A stretch of 64,000 bases of DNA from Euptelea pleiosperma (GCA_035048495.1 CM068553.1:25561978-25625977); one strand, 5' to 3'; numbered from the stretch's first letter, positions 43,935 to 55,974 are shown. Made by a program: numbers and translations. Notes: generated by a model not told the origin, from the sequence alone.

Positions 43935-44580
43935 TGTATCAACCTTCCATTTGTGCTTATCAACCTTAATCTTCATCTCATTTGCAGATGGGTTTCGATC
44001 AAGATGCCTAAAAGATAAGTAGACAGCACCAGCTGGGGTTGTATATTGCAGCTCATTGGTATGGTATCTCTACATCTATGGATTCACAAAATTTGAGTGA
44101 ATTCTTGATGCATCAGTATAAAAGTGAACTTGTTTTTCCCAATTCGGCTCTTGGGTCATTTCTAGTACGGCATCCATCCAGCGGGGGTACTAATTATTGG
44201 AACTTCTACTTTTTTTTCCTTTTCTTTTTCCCTGATTAGTAAAAGAAAATTTTATCAAAAAAACACAATAGATGCCAAGGCTACAAAAGCAAAATATAAC
44301 AAATCAGAAACAAATTTGCAATAGTAAAGCTAGGCAAGCAGACCTGTTGGCAATGTCGGAACTGGATAAACAGGGAATCACAATGTGTGCTTAGGCATAC
44401 ATATCATAAAACCAAATTCTGTACCAGATCTTGTGGCAAAAAAAGGTTTATCTTTAGTCGTCAGTACAACAATATTTGAACATCTATTTTTGGAAACTAT
44501 GTAACCTCCTCTTGAAGAATGTAATGGGTCGTGCAACTCCTTGACTTCTTTCCTCCAGGTCATTTGGTTTTTAAAAAATT
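43935..44580 (-). other. two unassigned exon-like stretches
   Basis: On the minus strand, 44575 to about 44380 follows a cattaacag acceptor and is open for about 65 codons, with CSNIVVLTTKDKPFFATRSG. 44066 to about 43938 follows gatgtag and ends at gatacag|gtatgg, reading TNELQYTTPAGAVYLSFRHL then NEMKIKVDKHKWKVDTG. Composition and borders look like exons, but I do not recognise the protein and could not join the two without a stop. They could be a decayed gene. Confidence 0.35.
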
Positions 44581-44589
44581 TCTGTTAAT

Positions 44590-45210
44590 GAAAAATGAAA
44601 AAAAGCAAGTAAAACCTTTCTCATCTTCCACTCCAATATGATAATGGAGGTAATAGTGTTGATGCTCTACATATTTTTAGGATCACTTAATAGAATCCAT
44701 AAACCTCCAAAGATGAGACCACCAGACAACATCTCCTCGTGACATTTGATTAGTCTACTCTGCTATGAAAGATCCACATACAAAACTGCTATCATACAAC
44801 TAACAGTAAACAAAACAATTTCTTTAAGATCGCCATGTTGACCTGACAAAGCATTCTGATGCCTAATATCTAAATTCTTTAGGACCATATGTTGAGTAGT
44901 TAGTGTATAAGCCTCGGGAGGAAAAGAATGTCAAAAGGAGAATTCAAAAGAGTCAGCCTCCCTTCTAATTTCATCTTATTAAGCTATCAATTATACACAT
45001 TGCAAATATCAAACCATCATGGTTTAAGTATTGGTGTAATAAGAAAAATAATAAACTAAGCTAGAAAGGCTGTACTGATGTAAGCATATACAAAATAAAT
45101 GTACATAACAACAAACGCAATCAAGCTACAGTAAAAATATCAATCATACCCAGTTTCACTTTGATATTTTTCAACTAATTTCTTCCAAGGGCTTTTGTAA
45201 GCCTATGCGG
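44590..45210. other. interval without recognised genes
   Basis: AT-rich, nothing supported. Confidence 0.3.
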
Positions 45211-45214
45211 GTTC

Positions 45215-45300
45215 AAGACCGTAGCTCAACTGGTTGACATACTGCACCGCTACAATGATGTCGTGGGTTCAGTCCCAGCTTACCAACTCTATATGCTTAT
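45215..45300 (+). mobile_element. tRNA-derived SINE head (A and B boxes)
   Basis: TAGCTCAACTGGTTGAC matches the Pol III A box and GGGTTCAGTCCCAGC the B box, about 35 bp apart. The flanks do not fold into an acceptor stem, so this is a SINE-like promoter region and not a tRNA. No tail was identified. Confidence 0.5.
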
Positions 45301-45449
45301 TCTGGTCATGGGAAATTGGATCAAAAGAAACATAAATCGCTGCTTTCTTTCTAATGTGTATCTCAATAGTTGATTAAATAGGGACGCTCAAAACAGTCAA
45401 AAGATTTAGCAAGACCAGCAGGCATTTACAATATGTCAGATACCTATCT

Positions 45450-45960
45450 CTGCCTCCACAGTCATTCTTGCAACAAGTGCTTGTGTTCTTGCTCTTCATG
45501 ACAAAAAATGTCCAACTACTGAAATGCAATAGCTCAATGCTGGAGAATGTCCTGGCCAATCTTAGTTTACATAGTTTCCTTGAATATGTCCAGGAGGGAC
45601 ATAAGGCTTCCTTCTTTAGAATAAGTCTTTATGTATCTAAGTATTCTCCAAACTACATTCATAGGAACACGGTGAGCCGTGGTGAGCATGCATAAACTGG
45701 CTCACTGCCCCAACAAAATAGATATCGGATGGTTTACCCTCATCAGACATGAGCGAGTGATTCACTTCCATTGGAGAGTCTGAAGGCATTAGCCAAGGAA
45801 TCCTGTGTCTTCCAGAAAGTTCAAAATGTATGTCCTTTGGAAAGATAAAGATAACTTTCTTTGACCATGAAACTCAAGAAATACCAAACATTACCCAGGC
45901 CCTCATTTTTAAACATCTGAAAATGTTTCTTAATTTGAGAAGTGAAATGAGCTCACAATG
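45450..45960 (-). mobile_element. copia reverse transcriptase remnant
   Basis: Minus-strand fragments LGNVWYFLSFMVKESYLYLS, YFVGAVSQFMHA and MNVVWRILRYIKTYSKEGSL follow the order of copia RT C-terminus ([11 protein letters not shown]..., VSQFMHxP, LRYLK). Frames are broken; no LTR seen nearby. Confidence 0.6.
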
Positions 45961-45969
45961 ATATCTCCA

Positions 45970-46920
45970 CATAATAAGTTCTCATTTGTGCTTGTTGTTG
46001 CCCATTGATCTTCTCCCAGCTTAGAGGATGGGTCTGGAGACTGGGACAGACTAACTTGCACATAGACTTGCAACCACAGAAGATTAACAGGAAAACAAAA
46101 GACTAATAACAGAAGGGATGGCACTTTTGTCAACATTTTTTCAGCTGACGCATCAACCATAACTGGTGAACATTCTGACCAAATCCTAACCTTGAACACC
46201 ATACAGTGGCACAAAAAACTGATTCTTCTGGTACCTCCCCCCGTAATCTCACCAAAATCCTTACCCATTCCACACAGGTCATGTCTGAGGATGCTGCGTT
46301 GACCCTCGCAAATCCCCCGCATCGATCCCCTATCACGGTGATTACAGAAGAGCTCCACAAGTGCAGCGACAGCCTGAAGACCCTCAGCCATCCACTATCA
46401 ACCTCCTTCCTCGACACAGAGCAGCAAGCTCTGACTCCACATGTCCAAGTACAAAACTACCTATCCCAAAAATCTTTTGCCCTCTTTAAGAATTTCCAAT
46501 GCCTCCTCTTTCACCCCCGTAGCTACCCACGTCTACCCATCTCTGCACCACCGATACACCTACCGAGTCCTCATCAGACCGACCGACCAAGCACGATTGC
46601 AAAAATATCAGCCTCTCATTAACCCCGTAAAAATCTGGAGCTACGTAAGTTCCCAGAAGCTCTAACCACAACAGTACAACCTCCACCCCCCAGAAACTTC
46701 TTCAAACTAGCTGCCTCCTTATAGCTCGTTCGAATCTGCACCTTGGCATCCTCAAGCTCCATTGCTACTCGAAATCAAGATATTGGGATTTGGACTTGTC
46801 AATCAATTCATACTTCATAGCCCTTTGACCACAACCAGTATCTATTCAAACCCCCTTTACTTGCAAGAGTACATCTAGAGTCAATTAGGATGTGGTCAAA
46901 GTCGGAGACCTGGTCGAATT
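45970..46920 (-). mobile_element. LINE ORF1 remnant (DUF4283-type)
   Basis: Minus strand 46417-46130 reads SGWLRVFRLSLHLWSSSVIT, then VIGDRCGGFARVNAASSDMT and VEWVRILVRLRGEVPEESVF, the conserved second half of plant L1 ORF1 before the zinc knuckle. Upstream to about 46920 is degraded ORF1. No ORF2 follows. Confidence 0.6.
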
Positions 46921-46924
46921 GGGA

Positions 46925-47727
46925 AAAGTAGTAAGTATTATTGTTGGTCAATCTAACTAGGGAATCAGCAAGTCAGCCAACATTCATAACTTTTCATTTG
47001 ACATAGTTTACAAGATACATTAAATTACATTGAAAAGCTCCTTTATAAGGTAGTTTCCAAGAAGCTATTAAGAATTACTCAAACCAATCTAATTGTAAAG
47101 GTCTAGAAAAACTTATCCAAATCAAATGACTTTGGCCGATAATAACTATTTCTTTGGTGAGTGAGTTGGGGTCACCATTTTAGTTAAGGATTCCATTTAC
47201 AAATACAAGTGATCCTTAACTACATATGCATCTGAAACCAAAAATCATGATCTCATTGCTACCAAGAATAAATAATTAAAATATGGGCAAAGACTAATAT
47301 ATATCATGATAAATGGCACAAGACTATGATTGAATTAATGCAATAATTAAATTAGACAATTTCCAATATAAAATAGGTCTCGAAATTGCTCATTGCTGTT
47401 ACAACCATGAAAGAATACCAGAAATTTGAAATGTAATATTAAGGAACTCACAATAAATCTAGATAGGAGATACAAAATTAGGCTAAAAATTATGTCATTT
47501 CAATAACTATGCACCTACATAAGTTGGAAACCATTGAATTATGATATCAATATCTTGGTAGTAAAATAATAATGACTTCCTGTACATAAACCCCAAAGAA
47601 GAAAGAAAGGAATAATACTTGTAATGATCGACACAAATATGAGAACTTTTCAATGATTGGTTGCGGACAAAGACCAAATGGCCCACAAAGTCTTTGAGCT
47701 TTGCCAAAAGAAGACATGCACCAATAA
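46925..47727. other. 3' flank of the RAF2-like gene
   Basis: AT-rich. The 3' UTR of the minus-strand gene presumably occupies the part nearest 47728. No poly(A) site was assigned. Confidence 0.35.
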
Positions 47728-50700
47728 CTACGCCCAAATGCGTTTCTTAGGGGCAAGATCCGATGTTTTGATCTCATCTATTTTAGCAGCCACGATAAAG
47801 TCATTCATAGTCAGTCCACCTGCAAATTTGAATTGTAAAATTAAAATTATTAAGGTTATCATCTGGAAAGCTATCTCATCTAAGAAAACTCAAGTCGGAT
47901 CGTGAGAAGCCACCACTGTACTTGTGTTATATATATGGCACACATGTAAAGGATTTCAGTGTTGGGACCCAGCATTCGGTGGGTCCAACCATTTAAAAAT
48001 TATAACCATCTATCATAATCTTTTGAACCGTAAGAAAAATTGGTGCACAGTCCAGTAAAAGATTTATAGATCAGATAGTTAGGATTATCTCATTAGGACA
48101 ATTTCCAGCCTGGAAGATCTCCAAAGTGGGATCTGTAAAATGGTGGATCCTAACATTGCTAATGCATGCATATGTACTGTGCAGGTAGGAGAGGATGACC
48201 TCTTCAGGTCTCATTTTTTAATGCTTGGACCATGTCAACTTTAGATGTCAAGAACTTTTCAAACTCTGGAAATCTAAGTTGATGCAAAGAAAAAAAAAAA
48301 AAAAAACCTATCTGTGAAGTATGTATTGTATGAATGGAGCAGGGTGGGGGGACACCATTCGAAGGGTGCCAGCAAGATTTCATGGCGAACTTCGCAGATT
48401 ACCAAAAACTTCAAGCATGATGTGACCTAAATTTCTAGACTCGAACACCTTAAAACCCAAAAGTGGTCATTTGTCAGCACTTAGTTTTCTGTCCACATGG
48501 GGCAGTAAAGGAATTGAACCCAGAAAAACTATCCACTTAACTCTTTTCTTGAAATACAACCTATTAATAAGGCTTTGGACAGCAAGGGGGTCTTAAGTCT
48601 TAACATCAACTCCTAACTGATGACATTTCGATGCTCTCGCAAAGTTTGAACAGCTTACCCAACTGGGGAAAGTTTGCATATATATTACCCAAGAATGAGG
48701 TTGCTAAGAAGAATATGGAACTCCTAGACCTTAAATTTCTCGCAAAATTAAAGCAAAAGAAAATTGGCAAAATGAACTTCTTCAATTCAAATTTAGAGAA
48801 GAAACCAGCTAATTAACAGAGAAATAAAAAAAGGTAATTAAAACATGGGATTTCTCTTTTTTCCTTTTTCTCTCGTATCTCGGCTTACCAATGGAACTGG
48901 TCCATAGTTCAGCCCTAACTTGATTGGGATGTTCCAAATGAAGATTTGGGTAATGCCCAGCAGCCTCAGCAATTGTAGAAATTCTATTGATGAGTTCAAC
49001 CCCACATTTGAAATCTCTCAACTTCCATAGGCACTGAAGTTTAAGGCCCCCTTCATTATCCACGAGTCTCCAACCAACAACCTACACAAAATAACACAGG
49101 CAATTAAGATAATGTTGACACCAAAAATAAAAATTGGTAATGCACATTTGTATTTACCTTTTTAAAAGCTTTTCAGACAAAAAATGGAAATCTGCATTGG
49201 ATATTTGTTTACTAATGCCTATACGAAATAATAATGGGTACTTGAAATTTTCCTTCTTAAAAGCTTTTGAGACAAAAATTCAAAATCAGGTGGCTTTTGC
49301 AGCCCTGGGTTTTTTACATTTTAACAGTTTTTGAGACAAAAGGCCCTGCTTGGTATCCTCTCTGTAGTTTGCAAGAAAGTGTTTGTAGGCAAATATTTGA
49401 TAATCAAATGTTTGCAATGATAAATATTTGTTGGGAAAATATTCAGTTGGTTGGGGATGGGAGAGCTGCTGGGAAAGACCAAGGGGGATGAGAAAGTCAT
49501 TTGGATCTCAGGTGGTGGCCCCAACCACCCATCAATCTGCTGCCCCCTTTTGGTGGAGCCACCCCCAGCTTTTAACGCTACTACAAGCCCTGTCAAAGCA
49601 TCTTATGCAGACATGGCTAGACCCAAAAGGATCCAACCGATTGGAAGCTTTGTTCTCCCTACTCCTGGCCACATGGGAGACTTTCCATCCATTAAAATCC
49701 CTAAAGCTGCAGTGGAGAGAGGCCGTGAGCACTGAATGTTTGCTCTTATTGGCAGACTGGATTTGAAAAAAATGAGCATTGCAGATGTTTGCACAAAAGC
49801 CTCTGAGATGTGGCATCCTTCGGGGGACTGGCACATCACCCCTCTGGGCAGAGGATATATTATGGTCAATCTTTCCACCAACGAAGACTTCTGTCGGATC
49901 TGGGGAGGAGGACCATGGTTCTTCGGGAATCAACTTCTTCAGCTCTCAAAATGGCACCCCAACTTCAGCACGGACAAACAAAAACACTCACATGCACTGG
50001 TTTGGGTGCGATTTCCGGGTCTCAGCCTGGAATATTGGGAGAAGGATACTCTCTTAGCTATGGGTAGGACTATTGGCACCCCTCTCCAAATTGACGCCAA
50101 CACAGCTGAGAGAAAATTGGGGTACTATGCGAGTGTCTTAGTTGATATGGCCTCGCTACTCCCATTCCGGAAAAAATTTTCATCAAAGTTGACGGTTTTG
50201 ACAACTTCTGGCAGTGGGTGGAGCTTGGGAGAACCCCGAAATTTTGCAACCACTGCAGGATAATTGGCCACTTAGCTGCAGATTGTAGTGTCATCAAAGC
50301 CTTCTACCAAGAGAAAGCTAAAGCTGTTGGAGATCAAGAAAATCTTGCTCCTGTAGGAGCCAAGCCTGTGCTCAACACCAAGATGAAACCGCAAGTGAAA
50401 CAAAAAGAAGAAGGCGATACCTGAGCAAGGGCAAACTTCTGGCCATGGTCCCAATTTAGATTTACCACCTGCATTAGACGCTAGTGCTAATCTTACACTG
50501 TGCGTTAATGCTGATTCTGATCTGATCGAACCTGGTGCTCACCAAGTAGTCCCTAAGGAGACTGAAGAGGGCGAATTTATACCAGATCCTCTACCTTCTC
50601 CTCCTCCGCAGAGGAAGGACACTAACTGGGCCACACCACAAGTGTTCCAACCGACTGCCCCTGAGCTTTCCCATGCTCTAGAGGATTTGGCTATGGTCCC

Positions 50701-53700
50701 TCTTGAGAACACCTTGCTGATGACAACCGAGCTAGGCTGCAACCCTTTGGCATGCGAGCAACAGACAGAGGAGGTGGAATTTGTCCCCAACCCTCTACAT
50801 AGTACTCCCAGGCAGCAACTCCCAACTCTCTGGTCAATGTGGAGCATCTGGAGAATGCCCAACCTGCAGAAGACGCTCTTCCAGTGCCTGCATTAGTTGA
50901 GGCTCATCTCCTCCTGCAAACTCTCAATCATCCGGACAACAAAGAGACTCTTGTTGACTCCCCTCCGCAAGTTGCTGGTTGTTCTAAATGGGGCGAGGAT
51001 GATTTAGTAGCAGACTCTCAATGGCATTTCAAAACCAAAAAAAGGATCTATTGCTCTACCACAGTGGAAACAGCATCCGCGGTCTCCTCCAGTGACAAGA
51101 TTCAGGTCTGGTAAGAAATCTTACTCTAGATAACTCTATGAAAATCATGTTCTAGAACGCCAGAGGCCTGGCCAACCTTAATACCATTAATCAGCTTAAA
51201 AAGCTTGCTTCATCTTCCTCCTCAGATTTGATCTGCATTGCTGAGCCTTTAATTAGGCCCTGCAAGATCCCTACTAATATCTGTGCAGCTCTTCATCTAG
51301 ACACAAATATTATTTCTAATGACAACAGCGCCAAAATTGGCAACTTGTGGGTAATGTGGAGATCCAGCTTCCCGAAGCCATCTATCTTCGCTATGTCTAA
51401 TCAACATATCACCATCCTTGTTGCTGACTGCCTGGTTACCTTTGTCCACGCCAAGTGCACCTACATGGACAGAAGAAGCTTATGGGCTAAGCTGGGCCAA
51501 ATCAGCCTTGACGGACGACCATGGTTAGTCATGGGAGACTTCAATGCAGTCCTTAGAATTGAAGAGAAAAGAGTAGGCCGAGCTCCAATCTTGCGATCCA
51601 TGGAGGAATTTAGCAATATGACTGACAATTGCGGGCTTATTGAGACCCACAGAACTGGCCTCAAATACTCATGGTCGAATGGGCAGATGGGTACTAGAAG
51701 AATCCTTAGCCTTCTTGATAGAGGGTTCTGTAACAATGCATGGATCGCCAAATTTCTTGGTTGGCGTTATCGTACCCATCACCGAATTCACTCTGATCAC
51801 TCTCCTCTCTTGGGGGGTTGTTTGGTGATTCCCAAACCAGACAATGCTCCCTTCAGATTCCTTAAGATCTGGACCACCCATGAGACTTTATGAGACGTGG
51901 TTCGACACAGTTGGAATCTCGAACTTCCAGGCAACCCTATCTTCGTGGTGAACCAGAAATTGAAGCGCCTCAAGGCTACACTCCAGTTGTGGAACAGAGA
52001 AGTCTTTGGCATTGTCCGGGCAAACTTGGAGCTCCGTACTAAAGAACTAACAGAGATGCAATCTCAGCTTGAAGATGACCCTCTTAATGATGCTTTGGCC
52101 AACAATATCACCATCATGGAAAATACTATTTCTGAAATCCAGATGCAAGAAGAATCCCTTTGGCGCCAGAAATCTCGAGTGCAATGGCTCAAAGAAGGTG
52201 ATTGAAACACCGCTTTCTTCCACACTCTCACTAAGATTAGAAGGAACGCATCTCAAATCCATGAGATCAGATCTGAATCGGGTACTCTTTATCACAGACC
52301 AAGACAGGATAAAAAATCATATCAACTTTTATGTGAAGAAATTTAGCCATTGCCCTTGCAACATTGACGACGACATCCTCCAATTGATTCTGCCTATGGG
52401 TTCAGAAGCGGAGAATGCCTTGCTCATTAAGATTCCGGATGCTCAAGAGATCAAAGAATCAATTTTCAACATGAAGGCTAACAGTTCTCCTGGCCCTGAT
52501 GGCTTTCAAGGTTGCTTCTTCCGCCATTGCTGGGACATAGTGGGGTCTGACATCACCAAAGCTATTATCTACTTCTTTCTTCTGGGGAAGCTTCCCAAAG
52601 GACTCAAATCCAGCTTCCTTGTCCTCATTCCTAAGGAGGACAATGCCTCCAAACTAGAGCAATTTCGACCTATCTGTTTGAGAAACTTTTTCTTCAAAAT
52701 TATCACCAAGATTCTGGCATCTAGGCTCCCAGCAGTGGCTAACAGGATTGTCTCTAAGGAGCAACGTGCTTTTATGATGAACCGTAACATTCAAAGCAAC
52801 ATTGGCCTAGCCTCTGAGATGATGAATGAGCTTAAGAGAAAGCCGATTGGCGGTAATATTGGCATCAAAATCAACATATCTCAAGCCTTTGACTCGTTTC
52901 ACTAGGAATTTCTTTGGAAAAATTTGGAAAAATTTGGCTTTCATCCTAAGTGGTGTCGCTGGATCCAAGAAACCATCACCAACTCTCATCTTTATATCCT
53001 GATTAATGGAGGACCCTGTGGTTACTTTGAGGTGGGTAGAAGTCTCGGTCAAGGCGACCCCCTTTCTCCTTTACTCTTTGCTCTTGCCGAAGACGCTCTC
53101 AAGGTTCTAAACTTCGACTTCACCTTAAACTTCGGTCAGTTAAAATTCGGAATTAATTCGGGAAAGTTCAATTCGTTTTAGAGAATTTCAGTAAAAATTC
53201 GCCAACTTAGAGAAGTTTGGGGAATTTTTGTCAAAACGAGTGAAACGATATTAATCTTGCTTAGGTTGCTTTAAGTGGTTTTTTTTTATGATATAATGAC
53301 TTATAAGTGTTTTCTCATTCTTGTTTTATCATATCCTTAAAAATTAGTGTGTTTTACGGCAACGTTTTGGCAAAAATTCTCCAAACTTCTCTAAGTTTAT
53401 TGTTTACTTCGAATAAAACGAATTAATCTAGCTAATTAATTCGGCGATTTTTTGCAAGTTTTGTACTAAAAAAGGCTAAACTTCGAGAAATTAGCCTAAT
53501 TTTCGCTGTTTAATTCGAATTAAGCGAATTAATTCAGCGAATTTATTGTAAAGCTCCCAATCTTGGTAAAGCTCCCTCCATTCGCCCTTGTTGGTGGATC
53601 CCTCCTCCTTTGGGCATCATCAAGCTCAATTGTGATGGAGCTTCATGCGGTAATCCAGGTCTAGGTGGGCTGGGTGTCATATTTAGGGACTCTTGTGGCA

Positions 53701-54872
53701 CACATTCATATGTGCTCTAGCAGCTGGCCTTGGGGTGGTATCCAATTACATTGCCGAATGCCAAGCAATCGTTGATGGGGGCAGACCTCGCTCTCTCAAA
53801 AGGTTGGAGCTGTATTTGGATCGAATCTAACTCTGAGGCGGCGATTAAAGCCTTCCTCAAGGATGATATTCCTTGGAAGGTTAAGGATAAATGGGACCGA
53901 ATCAAATCCCGCTTCCATTGGCTTAGATTGAGCTCCACCTGGAGGGAGGTTAATTTTAGTGCTGATCTTTATGCAAGAAAGGCGACCTCCATTCCAAATG
54001 GCTCGAGTACTTGGTGGGCGGCGAAACCTTCCTTTCTGTTGTTGGTTGAGAACCCTTTCTTGACCTACTACAGATTTGCGCACTGAATCTCTTCTATTTC
54101 CTATTTTCCTTTTTCTCTTGTAGCTTCTCTTTAAGTGGGGTTGCTTTTCCCCCTTTTCTTTGTTTTTTTCCCTTTTAATATTATGATCATTTAGCAAAAA
54201 AATGTTGAATGGGCATCAAAAAAATTTAAGCTTTATAATACCTCCCGAGGCAAAAATCATAAATGGCTATTTATTTTTGTCCTTTTTTTAACAGCTTTTG
54301 AGATTAAAGTCAGAATAGGTATCAAAAAAATTGTCTTTCTTAATAGCTCTTGAGACGAAATTCCAAAATGGGCATTGAGAATTTTCCAATCAAGATTCTG
54401 CTTTTCTTAATAGCTCTTCAGATTTGCATTTCTTTAACAGATTGGAGAAGAAAACATGAAATGGGTTCCAGAGATTCACCTTTTTTAATAGCTTCTGAGC
54501 GTCATCTTCCAACATGGGAGGCTGCGAAATAGAAACTGGACTGCATTCTTGTTGGGCCAGAGAGAGAGCAGATAAATTAGGAATGAGGATTCGATGCTCG
54601 GTGTTGACATTGCCCAACACCTTCTCTGCAAAACCACTCTCGATTTCTGCCGGGAACGGGTCTCTGGCACCAAAATCTCCCAAAAAGTCGCTTCCAAGAG
54701 CGAAAGATTGCTGTCCCTTTAGCCTCCCAGTGGAGTTCGAATAGACTGAAAGGGTACGGGTGAAGGATAAGCCGGCGCAGAGTAGAGTCGTCCGGTGTTT
54801 AGGCTTTGGAGTGGAAGGATTAGATAAGGGAACAAGAAGAGAAGAAGAGAAGCAGAAAAGGGTGGTGGCCAT
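47728..54872 (-). CDS. RAF2: chloroplast pterin-4a-carbinolamine dehydratase-like protein (RAF2 / At5g51110 type), complete
   Basis: Exons on the minus strand: 54872-54480 (393 nt), 49081-48889 (193), 47819-47728 (92, stop TAG). Total 678 nt, 225 residues. Donors AAG|GTGAAT and TTG|GTAAGC and acceptors TGTAG|G and TGCAG|G keep frame (phases 0 and 1). Residues 1-55 are Ser/Thr-rich like a plastid transit peptide. DFLGDFGARDPFPAEIESGF and TEHRILIPNLSALSLAQQEC are the plant-specific N-terminal block. Residues from about 120 form the PCD fold with LRDFKCGVELINRI, AEAAGHYPNLHLE and NDFIVAAKIDEIKTSDLAP. Known plant homologues assist Rubisco assembly in the stroma and also bind SDIR1-linked factors; dehydratase activity is uncertain because the canonical His-His-Pro is His-Tyr-Pro here. 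Intron 1 (5398 bp) holds a LINE. Confidence 0.95.
47820..48888 (-). other. RAF2-like intron 2
   Basis: 1069 bp. 47950-48170 resembles a decayed MITE (gggacccagcattcggtgggtcc). An A17-type tract lies at 48289-48306. No gene on either strand. Confidence 0.5.
49155..49338. repeat. degenerate tandem repeat, left of the LINE (RAF2 intron 1)
   Basis: Recurring aaaagcttttgagacaaaaa(t)tc-type motif at about 49166, 49259 and 49322. The same motif resumes after the LINE at 54290-54480, so one repeat array was split by the LINE insertion. Confidence 0.65.
49457..51114 (+). pseudogene. LINE ORF1 pseudogene (DUF4283 plus zf-CCHC_4)
   Basis: Opens near 49457 (MGELLGKTKGDEK). After a stop at 49733-49735 the DUF4283 domain reads GRLDLKKMSIADVCTKASEM, IWGGGPWFFGNQLLQLSKWH and HALVWVRFPGLSLEYWEKDT. 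After a frame change near 50175 comes the RNA-binding knuckle CNHCRIIGHLAADC (C-x2-C-x4-H-x4-C). An acidic, proline-rich tail runs to about 51114. Confidence 0.85.
51138..54085 (+). pseudogene. LINE ORF2 pseudogene (endonuclease, RT, RNase H)
   Basis: ATG at 51138. Endonuclease: NARGLANLNTINQLKKL, CIAEPLI (metal-binding Glu), WLVMGDFNAVL, HSDHSPLL (catalytic Asp-His). RT: SSPGPDGFQGCFFRHCWDIV, FLVLIPKEDN, FRPICL, RIVSKEQRAFMMNRNI, GRSLGQGDPLSPLLFALAED. The FADD active site and zf-RVT region are missing where a foldback element sits. RNase H resumes near 53600 with KLNCDGASCGNPGLGGLG. Stops at 51153-51155, 51891-51893, 52203-52205 and 52903-52905, with frame changes near 52285 and 53780. Confidence 0.88.
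53107..53562. mobile_element. AT-rich foldback insertion inside the LINE
   Basis: The inner arms AACTTAGAGAAGTTTGGGGA (53198 on) and, reversed from about 53390, AACTTAGAGAAGTTTGGAGA are nearly perfect inverted copies and extend to GTCAAAACG / GCCAAAACG. Outer parts share GAATTAATTCG patches in inverted order. No coding potential. It stands where about 1.5 kb of ORF2 is missing. Confidence 0.65.
54203..54479. repeat. degenerate tandem repeat, right of the LINE (RAF2 intron 1)
   Basis: Copies of 'cttaatagctcttgagacgaaattccaaaatgggcattg' occur near 54290, 54340 and 54405, and the pattern fades into exon 1 at 54480-54500 (tttttaatagcttctgagc). Confidence 0.65.
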
Positions 54873-54879
54873 GGGAGAG

Positions 54880-55285
54880 GATTGGTGATGTTTCTTAAAA
54901 TTCGCATTCAGAGGTCACAGTAGTTAGTCATGAATCATGATCTTATCTAATGCTCCGTTAAGTAACGTTACCATTACGTCTAACATAACGGCCATACATG
55001 TCATAACGCATATCAGAATAATTTATTATTATTTAAAAACCTTGAAATTTTTCATAAATAACAGCAGTTATTGATGTTATAACTACCGTTATAACGCTAA
55101 GCAGGGCATTATATTCAAAATAACGCAACATACTCTTGTCCATGGTTTAAAAAACATTATAACGGTAACGTCCAAGATAGTTACATTATCTGCAGCCAGC
55201 CCTTGTTTTGACTGTTGTTTCAGTTTGAACCGTTTCAGAGAGAACTAAAATAGCCTTTATTGGAGCCCTTTTGGGACTTAAAAGG
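54880..55285. other. RAF2: upstream region of the RAF2-like gene
   Basis: Contains the 5' UTR and promoter on the minus strand; no clear TATA box. Scattered taacggtaacg / ccgttataacg motifs at 54960-55170 occur in both orientations and may be repeat-derived. Confidence 0.35.
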
Positions 55286-55289
55286 CGAG

Positions 55290-55620
55290 GCGGAGTCTTC
55301 TTTAGGGCCCACTGACCTTTGGATCATTGGCCCACCTCTTTTTCTGGACTACACGATCAAAAAACTGTTTATTGGGTGATTTTTAACCGTTAGATTTAAC
55401 ATTTTAATAACGTGATTTTTTGGCCATTGGATTTGAGCAATATTTTTTTATGCTAAAATATAACTGTTACAAATCATCGATCGAGCTGGTTTTCGATTCC
55501 CACAGCCTGACCAACTCAGCTGTTGGACGCTTCTTAGATCGAGCTGATTTTTGGTATGTAGGTCCACCAATAGGTGGGCCAAACAACCATAAGGTTAATT
55601 AGTAGGGCCTAAAGTGATCT
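55290..55620. mobile_element. decayed MITE related to the GACCGTATGG family
   Basis: The left part gggcccactgacctttggatc and right part gggccaaacaaccataaggtt are inverted relatives of the family core, with ttttggtatgtaggtccacc inside. Termini not fixed. Confidence 0.5.
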
Positions 55621-55974
55621 CCATGTGGCATTTTTGTGAGGAGGAGACAATTGCTTCGTCGAAAATCTCTATCGATGACAATTGCTCTATTCACCGGCCC
55701 AAGGATTTTGATTTTGCGGGCGGTCGTGCACAAAACCTAGATCTAACCCTTTTGCGGGCAATTATTCAAATTTCTATTTATTTAATTAAGATTCTCATAT
55801 TATTCTCATATCTTTTTCATAAATTACTACAATGCCATTAATGTACCAACTAAAGGTTGTGTACAATAATTATGATCTAAGAAGGGTGTACCCTACCACT
55901 AATAATCCCTAGGGTATATAATAGTCTAAATATACATAATGTAATTGTTAGATGAGTCACAAGCTTTTAATTAT

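Larger units (their letters stand above)
49340..54202 (+). mobile_element. near full-length dead L1-type LINE in RAF2 intron 1
   Basis: Plus-strand order: ORF1 (DUF4283 domain, CCHC knuckle), ORF2 (endonuclease, RT), a foldback insertion replacing RT C-terminus and zf-RVT, the C-terminal RNase H, a 3' UTR and a short A tract at 54194-54202. About 4.86 kb. It is antisense to the host gene and spliced out with intron 1. Stops and frameshifts make both ORFs non-functional. Confidence 0.85.

Noticed and set aside
45215..45300. Functional tRNA gene
   Set aside because: A and B boxes are present but no acceptor or anticodon stem can be paired.
50642..51114. Independent host genes in the open frames of RAF2 intron 1
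   Set aside because: They are parts of LINE ORF1/ORF2, in frame order with DUF4283, endonuclease and RT motifs.
54960..55170. Transposon ends around the repeated taacggtaacg motifs
   Set aside because: Motifs occur in both orientations, but no paired ends or target duplication could be defined.
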